Shown here: in pieces, positions 7,439 through 11,435 of the stretch | Position numbering within the stretch: position 1 is the first letter of the stretch | How the letters are laid out: every line of letters starts with the position of its first letter | Source: Burkholderiales bacterium | GTDB lineage: Bacteria; Pseudomonadota; Gammaproteobacteria; Burkholderiales; CAIKXV01 | Reading direction: 5' to 3' | DNA: 11,435 nt | NCBI GenBank assembly: GCA_014379045.1 | Contig: JACMMK010000370.1 | Span: 1-11,435, forward strand | Program-made: the position numbers and the translations under genes | Notes under the pieces: generated by a model | The model's input: only the letters and a program-made list of their open reading frames with translations | What the model was told of the DNA's origin: nothing | Databases searched by the model: none

Positions 7439-7454
7439 TGTTGAGACGGCAACA
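7439..7454. promoter_or_regulatory. Candidate operator: inverted repeat TGTTG-N6-CAACA
   Basis: TGTTG (7439-7443) and CAACA (7450-7454) are perfect inverted half-sites around AGACGG. The site is about 20 bases upstream of the leftward Bug gene start and overlaps its tentative -35, so a bound protein could repress it or influence both divergent units. Size and symmetry suit a dimeric regulator (LysR or GntR type), but no regulator gene lies in the window and a 5-bp repeat can occur by chance. Confidence 0.35.
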
Positions 7455-7565
7455 GCGACTAAGGGCCTCGCGCTGCGCCACGCGTTGCGTTCCGGTCCTT
7501 GCGCGTCGCGATCGGGACTCGGGCTTTGATGCGACAATGTTTGAAACCAGAACGAAGCAAGACAC

Positions 7566-7572
7566 GGAGGAG
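7566..7572 (+). promoter_or_regulatory. Strong ribosome binding site for the dehydrogenase gene
   Basis: GGAGGAG, a near-perfect Shine-Dalgarno sequence, ends 6 bases before the ATG at 7579. It decides the start of this gene within a much longer open frame that extends upstream through non-coding and antisense sequence. It is the best ribosome site in the window, suggesting high translation. Confidence 0.85.
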
Positions 7573-7578
7573 AAAGCA

Positions 7579-8679
7579 ATGCCCCAAGCAAGCGAGCTCA
7601 GGCTGGCGGTACTGGCCGGTGACGGTGTGGGTCCCGAAATCACCGCGGCCACCATCGACATTCTCGAATCCGCAGCGGCCCGCGCAGGACTGACGCCGAG
7701 ACTCGAAGCGTTGCCGATCGGCTGGAAGGCGTACAAGAAATCCAAGTCGACATTGCCCGAAGAAACGCTCGCTGCGTTGCGCGGCCATACCGGGTGGATT
7801 CTCGGCCCGACCTTCGCCGGCGAGTATCCGAAAGACGATCCGATCAAGGGGCATCCGTCGGGTTACCTGCGCCGCAACTTCGGGCTCTTCGCCAACGTGC
7901 GTCCGGTCAAGGCCTGGCCTCAGCTCGAGCCGTTGATCCCCGACCTCGACGTCACCGTCATCCGCGAGAACACCGAGGGCTTTTATCCGGATCGTAATCT
8001 GGCCTGGGGGTACGGAGAGTTCCTGCCGACCCCCGATGTGGCGCTGTCGCTGCGCGTGATCACCGGGAGCGCGTGCGACCGGTTCGCGCGCTTCGTGCTC
8101 GAGTACGCGACTGCGTTAGGTCACGCCTCAGTGGTCGTGCTGCACAAACGCACCGCACTGCCGCAAACCGAAGGCATCTTCATCGGCGCGTTCGATCGAC
8201 TCAAGAAAGAATTTCCGAAACTCGAAGTCGAACTGGTGCGTATCGACACGTTCAGCTCAGCGCTGCCGCGTGAGCACCATCGCTTCAGACTCGTCGCCAC
8301 GACCAACCTGTTCGGCGACATCGCGTCCGATCAGGCGTCCGGACTGGCCGGCGGCGTCGCGGTCGCGCCGTCATTGAACGCCGGAATCAAGCAGGCAATG
8401 GCGCAGGCGGTGCACGGCACTGCCGCAGACATCGCGGGCAAGAACCTCGCCAATCCGACCGCGCTCGCGCTGTCGACAGCGATGTTGCTGCGCTGGTTCG
8501 ATCAGAAGACGCGCAACAAGCGCTACCGGATGACCGCGGGTCTGATCGAGCACGGCATCAAGGGCGCGATGACCGCCGGCGTGTCGACGCACGACCTCGG
8601 CGGGCGCGCCTCCACCTCGGCGTTCACCAAGGCCGTGATCAAGTCCATCGAGGAAGCGCCGGCTTCCGCGCTGCGGTAG
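7579..8679 (+). CDS. Isocitrate/isopropylmalate dehydrogenase family protein (beta-decarboxylating 2-hydroxyacid dehydrogenase)
   Basis: This 366-residue cytoplasmic enzyme belongs to the family that oxidises 3-carboxy-2-hydroxy acids with NAD(P)+, then decarboxylates them (isocitrate, 3-isopropylmalate, homoisocitrate, tartrate). Seen: N-terminal LAVLAGDGVGPEITA (9-23), substrate arginines in YLRRNFGLFANVRPVK (96-111), VIRENTEGFYPDRN (127-140) with the catalytic-type Tyr136, Lys190 in VVLHKRTALP, the metal aspartates D223, D247 and D251 in RIDTFSSAL and TTNLFGDIASDQASG, and the coenzyme loop VHGTAADIAGKNLANPTA (278-295). All catalytic residues appear present. The RENTEGFYPDRN signature fits neither classical isocitrate dehydrogenase, nor LeuB, nor tartrate dehydrogenase exactly and marks a less characterised branch, so the substrate is open. 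The start is set by the GGAGGAG site. The stop TAG shares its last base with the next gene's GTG start, an operon sign. Confidence 0.93.
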   Translation: MPQASELRLAVLAGDGVGPEITAATIDILESAAARAGLTPRLEALPIGWKAYKKSKSTLPEETLAALRGHTGWILGPTFAGEYPKDDPIKGHPSGYLRRNFGLFANVRPVKAWPQLEPLIPDLDVTVIRENTEGFYPDRNLAWGYGEFLPTPDVALSLRVITGSACDRFARFVLEYATALGHASVVVLHKRTALPQTEGIFIGAFDRLKKEFPKLEVELVRIDTFSSALPREHHRFRLVATTNLFGDIASDQASGLAGGVAVAPSLNAGIKQAMAQAVHGTAADIAGKNLANPTALALSTAMLLRWFDQKTRNKRYRMTAGLIEHGIKGAMTAGVSTHDLGGRASTSAFTKAVIKSIEEAPASALR

Positions 8680-9686
8680 TGCGCGGGTCGGTGCCCGTGG
8701 CACCCGCCTTCCTCGTGTTGTTGCTGCTCGCTGCGGGGAGCACGCAGGCACAGCCACAGATTGCGCCGCGTGAGGACACTGCCCCATCGACTTGGCCGAC
8801 CAAGCCGGTACGCATGATCGTGCCGTTTCCTGCTGGCGGTGGTACCGACATCCTGGCGCGGATGGTCGCTCAGAAGTTGAACGAAGCGCTCGGACAGCCG
8901 GTGATCATCGACAACCGAGGCGGTGCAGGCGGCACGCTCGGCACCGAAGTCGCGGCGAAATCCGCACCGGACGGATACACGTTGATCCTGGTGAGCGGCA
9001 GCCATGCGATCAATCCGGGTCTCTATCGCACCTTGCCGTACGACACCGTGAACGACTTCGCCGCGATCAGCCTGATCGCGACCTCGCCGGGAATCCTGGT
9101 TGTACATCCGGCGTTGCCGGCGAAGTCGGTGCGCGAGCTGATCGCCCTTGCGCGCACGCGCCCGGGCCAGCTCAACTATGCATCCGCTGGCAGCGGTACG
9201 CCACCGCATCTCGCCGCAGAACTGTTTCGGACCATGGCCAGTGTCGACATAGTGCACGTACCATACAAGGGGAATGCCGCCGCGCTCGCGGACGTGATCG
9301 GCGGCCACGTCTCGCTGACGTTTCCGACGATGCCGTCGGCGCTGCCGCATGTACGTTCAGGCAAGTTGCGTGCGCTCGCCGTGACCGGCGCCAGACGTTC
9401 GCCGGCCGCGCCCGAGATTCCGACGCTCGCGGAAGCGGGCCTGCCCGGATACGAGGCGACTTCATGGTACGGCCTGCTTGCACCGGCGCGCACCGACCCG
9501 GGGATCATCACGCGCCTGCATCGCGACGTGAGCGGCATGCTCGCGTCGGCGGACGTGAAGGACCGGTTCGCGGGCCAGGGTCTCGAACCTGCGGCGAACA
9601 CGCCGCAGCAGTTCGCAGCCCTGATCCGCAGCGAGATCGCGAAATGGAGCAAGGTCGTGAAAGCTTCCGGCGCCCGCGCCGATTGA
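8679..9686 (+). CDS. Bug-family tripartite tricarboxylate transporter substrate-binding protein
   Basis: This 335-residue periplasmic binding protein is the middle gene of the rightward operon. The GTG at 8679 overlaps the dehydrogenase stop (TAGTG), implying coupled translation; a second GTG at 8691 would shorten the leader by four residues. The leader MRGSVPVAPAFLVLLLLAAG ends near STQAQ (residues 21-25). A 15-residue polar linker then precedes PVRMIVPFPAGGGTDILARM (43-62). Other motifs: DNRGGAGGTLGTE (78-90), SAPDGYTLI (95-103), LNYASAGSGTPPHLAAELF (165-183), VHVPYKGNAAALADVIGGHV (192-211), APEIPTLAEAGLPGYEAT, and KWSKVVKASGARAD at the end. It resembles the 5427-6422 protein more than the other two by eye. 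Placement between two catabolic-type enzymes suggests it captures their substrate or precursor. No permease gene is beside it, so it must share one encoded elsewhere. Confidence 0.94.
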   Translation: MRGSVPVAPAFLVLLLLAAGSTQAQPQIAPREDTAPSTWPTKPVRMIVPFPAGGGTDILARMVAQKLNEALGQPVIIDNRGGAGGTLGTEVAAKSAPDGYTLILVSGSHAINPGLYRTLPYDTVNDFAAISLIATSPGILVVHPALPAKSVRELIALARTRPGQLNYASAGSGTPPHLAAELFRTMASVDIVHVPYKGNAAALADVIGGHVSLTFPTMPSALPHVRSGKLRALAVTGARRSPAAPEIPTLAEAGLPGYEATSWYGLLAPARTDPGIITRLHRDVSGMLASADVKDRFAGQGLEPAANTPQQFAALIRSEIAKWSKVVKASGARAD

Positions 9687-9696
9687 GTGAAGGATC

Positions 9697-9702
9697 AAGG
9701 AG
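9697..9702 (+). promoter_or_regulatory. Ribosome binding site for the amidohydrolase gene
   Basis: AAGGAG ends 7 bases before the ATG at 9710. A GTG immediately before (9707) is only 4 bases away, so the spacing favours the ATG as start. Confidence 0.75.
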
Positions 9703-9709
9703 AACCGTG

Positions 9710-10603
9710 ATGAGCGTTCCGACGCAAGCGCCGATTGCCGCCCCGACGATTCCCGGTCCGGACCGTTCCCCGCGTACACCCCGCTTCCAACTTCCCGCCG
9801 GTGCCTGCGACTGCCACGCCCACCTGTTCGGACCGCAGGCCCGCTATCCATTCGATCCATCGCGCCGTTACACGCCCCCGGACGCGACCCTCTCCGACTA
9901 CGTTCAGGTGCTGAAGGCACTCGGCGTCTCGCGCGGCGTGCTGGTGCAGCCCAGCGTCTACATGACCGACAACCGCCTGATCCTCGATGCGCTCGGCGAG
10001 CAGCGCTTCCCGCTGCGCGCCGTCGTCGTCTGCGGGCCCGAGGTCAGTGACGCCGAACTCGAACGCATGCATGCGCTCGGCGTGCGCGGGGTACGCCTCA
10101 ATCTCCGGCATGCTGCCGGGGTGTCGGGCGATATCGCGCCGCGCATGGCCGAGCGCATCGCGCCCTTCGGCTGGCACTTGCAGTTCAGAATAAATCCTGA
10201 TGAGTTCGTCACCGTCGGTCCGATAATCGAGGCGCTTCCGGTCGACACCGTGATCGATCACATGGGGCAGATTCCGACCGCGCAGGGGATCGACTCGGCG
10301 CCGTTCCAGGCGATCCTGCGACTGGTTGAAGGTGGTCGTTGCTGGGTCAAGCTCTCGGCCGCCTATCGGATGGGAACGCAGCCACATCCGTATCCCGACG
10401 TCGCGCCCTTCGCCCGTGCGTTGGTCGAGGCCAATCCAGACCGTATGGTTTGGGCGACCGATTGGCCGCACACGACCCTCACCAAACCGATGCCGAACGA
10501 CGGTGATCTGTGCGATCTGCTCGCCGACTGGATCCCCGACGAGGCCACGCGTCATAAGGTGCTGGTCGACAATCCCGCGCGGCTGTACGGGTTCACCGAA
10601 TGA
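9710..10603 (+). CDS. COG3618 amidohydrolase, 2-pyrone-4,6-dicarboxylate lactonase-like
   Basis: This 297-residue TIM-barrel hydrolase of the Amidohydro_2 family is predicted to open a lactone. Seen: a proline-rich N-terminus, then GACDCHAHLFGP (31-42; H36 and H38 form the HxH of strand 1), YTPPDATLSDYVQVLKALG (54-72), RGVLVQPSVYMTDN (75-88), GVRGVRLNLRH (124-134, arginines suited to carboxylate binding), VIDHMGQIP (181-189; H184), WVKLSAAYR (212-220) and WATDWPHT (248-255; D251 is the strand-8 aspartate). These match the LigI group, whose member opens 2-pyrone-4,6-dicarboxylate to 4-oxalomesaconate without needing a metal. COG3618 contains lactonases of differing specificity and no other protocatechuate-cleavage gene is visible, so I do not assign ligI. 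It starts 23 bases after the Bug stop with a good AAGGAG site, making it third in the operon. Cytoplasmic. Confidence 0.9.
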   Translation: MSVPTQAPIAAPTIPGPDRSPRTPRFQLPAGACDCHAHLFGPQARYPFDPSRRYTPPDATLSDYVQVLKALGVSRGVLVQPSVYMTDNRLILDALGEQRFPLRAVVVCGPEVSDAELERMHALGVRGVRLNLRHAAGVSGDIAPRMAERIAPFGWHLQFRINPDEFVTVGPIIEALPVDTVIDHMGQIPTAQGIDSAPFQAILRLVEGGRCWVKLSAAYRMGTQPHPYPDVAPFARALVEANPDRMVWATDWPHTTLTKPMPNDGDLCDLLADWIPDEATRHKVLVDNPARLYGFTE

Positions 10604-10657
10604 ACGCGGCGCGGCACTAGCGTGCTGTACACGCACACGTAGCATTCCCGGAGCGCC

Positions 10658-10661
10658 GGAG
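10658..10661 (+). promoter_or_regulatory. Possible ribosome binding site for an upstream start of the last gene
   Basis: GGAG lies 7 bases before an in-frame ATG at 10669. This is better spaced than anything before the family-consistent ATG at 10726, so the longer product with 19 extra residues cannot be ruled out. Against it, the extra codons include several rare ones for this GC-rich context (AGG, CGA, GGA, CCA) and homologues begin close to the dinucleotide-binding motif. Confidence 0.35.
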
Positions 10662-10725
10662 TTGCCACATGCCCAGGCGAGAACCGGCGCGTGGCTTCGG
10701 TGGCGCACGCGGATCCGACAATCCA

Positions 10726-11435
10726 ATGCCCGATCTGCTACTCCTCGGCGGCGGCCACAGTCACCTCGCGGTGCTCGCCGCCGCGCGTCATTGGCCGCCG
10801 TCGCATCGGGTGACGCTGGTCAGTCCCGGTCCGAAGACCGCCTATTCGGGCATGGTTCCCGGCGTGATCGCCGGGCACTATCCTGCCGACGCGTGCCTGA
10901 TCGACGTCGAGCGCCTGTCTCTGTGCGCACGCGCGCGATTCATCTGCGCAAGCGCCGTCGCACTCGACCCGGTGCGGCGAACGGTGCGCCTGCACAGCGG
11001 TGACACACTGGGTTACGACCTCGTGTCGATCGACGTCGGCGCGACCCCGCGTGTGAGCAATGACCTCGTCGCCGCGATCGAGGCAGGACAGTGCGGCGAG
11101 TTGACCGTCGTACCGTGCAAGCCGTTCGGGCTATTGATCCGTCGTATCGGCCTCTTCCTCGCCGATGACAATCCGCGCGTGTCTCCCCTCGACGTCGCTG
11201 TCGTCGGCGCTGGTATCGCCGGCATCGAAGTGGCGCTTGCCCTGGCGCATCGCCTGGGAGATCGGACAGATGCGTCGGTTCGACTGTTGGCGGACGGCGA
11301 TCGGATCGCTTCGAACCAGAGCGCGGCCGTGTGCGCAGCGCTGGAGCGCGCGTGCGCGGACCTCGGCGTCGAAGTGATCGACCACGCGCGCGTCGTCGCG
11401 CTCGAGCCGCCGGGACACCTCGTCCTCGCCGATGG
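10726..11435 (+). CDS. FAD-dependent NADH-dehydrogenase-like oxidoreductase, SelD-associated type (TIGR03169-like), 3' end missing
   Basis: The frame stays open for 236 codons to the right edge, so the C-terminus is missing; family members are roughly 350-400 residues. Seen: the N-terminal FAD-binding LLLLGGGHSHLAVL (4-17), in which GGGHSH is characteristic of this subgroup; TAYSGMVPGVIAGHY (38-52); LCARARFICASAVALDP (66-82); YDLVSIDVGATP (97-108); and the NAD(P)H-binding VAVVGAGIAGIEVALALA (157-174). The family occurs fused to, or beside, selenide water dikinase and is related to type II NADH dehydrogenases; its redox partner is not established. The start at 10726 is preferred because it fits the family, with an alternative at 10669. 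It lies in the same direction as the dehydrogenase operon but 122 bases beyond it, so it may be a separate unit. The gap 10604-10725 shows only a weak 5-bp hairpin. Confidence 0.88.
   Translation, partial: MPDLLLLGGGHSHLAVLAAARHWPPSHRVTLVSPGPKTAYSGMVPGVIAGHYPADACLIDVERLSLCARARFICASAVALDPVRRTVRLHSGDTLGYDLVSIDVGATPRVSNDLVAAIEAGQCGELTVVPCKPFGLLIRRIGLFLADDNPRVSPLDVAVVGAGIAGIEVALALAHRLGDRTDASVRLLADGDRIASNQSAAVCAALERACADLGVEVIDHARVVALEPPGHLVLAD

Larger units (their letters stand above)
7420..7578. promoter_or_regulatory. Divergent intergenic promoter region
   Basis: This 159-base gap lies between the leftward Bug genes and the rightward dehydrogenase operon, so promoters for both must be here. It is less GC-rich than its surroundings at both ends. 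On the - strand TTGCCG (7447-7452) and TAGAAC (7426-7431) resemble -35 and -10 boxes but are 15 bases apart and very near the start codon; on the + strand GACAAT (7533-7538) is a weak -10 candidate without a good -35. I would not rely on either. A 16-bp inverted repeat, listed separately, is the most distinct element. No small gene or RNA is evident. Confidence 0.6.

Noticed and set aside
6874..7578. Upstream extension of the dehydrogenase frame
   Set aside because: It is antisense to a Bug gene and crosses the intergenic region, while the GGAGGAG site fixes the start at 7579.
8792..9709. Upstream extension of the amidohydrolase frame
   Set aside because: It runs in another frame over the fourth Bug gene and lacks any motif; the AAGGAG site fixes the start at 9710.
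9710..10603. Naming the amidohydrolase ligI
   Set aside because: The motifs match the COG3618 group, but no protocatechuate 4,5-cleavage genes accompany it and specificity varies in the group.
10620..10634. Hairpin GCGTG-CTGTA-CACGC after the amidohydrolase gene
   Set aside because: The stem is only 5 bp and has no following T-run; it is too weak to call a terminator.

Overview
The window is uniformly GC-rich and densely coding, with short gaps, ATGA start/stop overlaps and strong third-position G/C. Four Bug-type (tripartite tricarboxylate transporter family) periplasmic binding proteins in 5 kb are typical of Betaproteobacteria, above all Burkholderiales, so I infer a pseudomonadotal chromosome of that kind. 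The taxon is an inference from gene content. No RNA gene, IS element, CRISPR array or phage gene is visible.

Region 1 (1-4445, + strand) is a tightly packed five-gene operon resembling known arsenosugar biosynthesis clusters. It holds a flavin disulfide-reductase-family oxidoreductase cut by the left edge, a TVP38/TMEM64 (VTT) membrane protein, the radical SAM enzyme ArsS, and two small glycosyltransferase-like proteins of the TIGR04283 and TIGR04282 types. The arsenite methyltransferase ArsM expected for the pathway is not in the window and may lie to the left. ArsS has a short unusual C-terminal tail, and a perfect 11-bp stem-loop sits inside the coding sequence where that tail begins.

Region 2 (4480-7419, - strand) is a tandem run of three paralogous Bug solute-binding proteins, read leftwards from a divergent promoter region. 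The first two have leaders and canonical family motifs. The last (5418-4480) has no signal peptide and altered ligand-loop motifs.

Region 3 (7579-10603, + strand) diverges from region 2. It is a three-gene operon: an isocitrate/isopropylmalate-dehydrogenase-family enzyme with an excellent ribosome binding site, a fourth Bug protein whose GTG start overlaps the previous stop, and a COG3618 amidohydrolase related to 2-pyrone-4,6-dicarboxylate lactonase. Together with region 2 this looks like a module for capture and breakdown of an unidentified hydroxy- or lactone-carboxylate. A 16-bp inverted repeat in the divergent intergenic region is a candidate operator.

Region 4 (about 10669 to the right edge, + strand) is the first two thirds of an FAD-dependent NADH-dehydrogenase-like protein of the type found upstream of, or fused to, selenide water dikinase (TIGR03169-like). 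It runs off the window.

Most other open frames are shadows typical of GC-rich DNA and are not annotated. No gene-free stretch exceeds 300 bases; the longest is the 159-base divergent region at 7420-7578.
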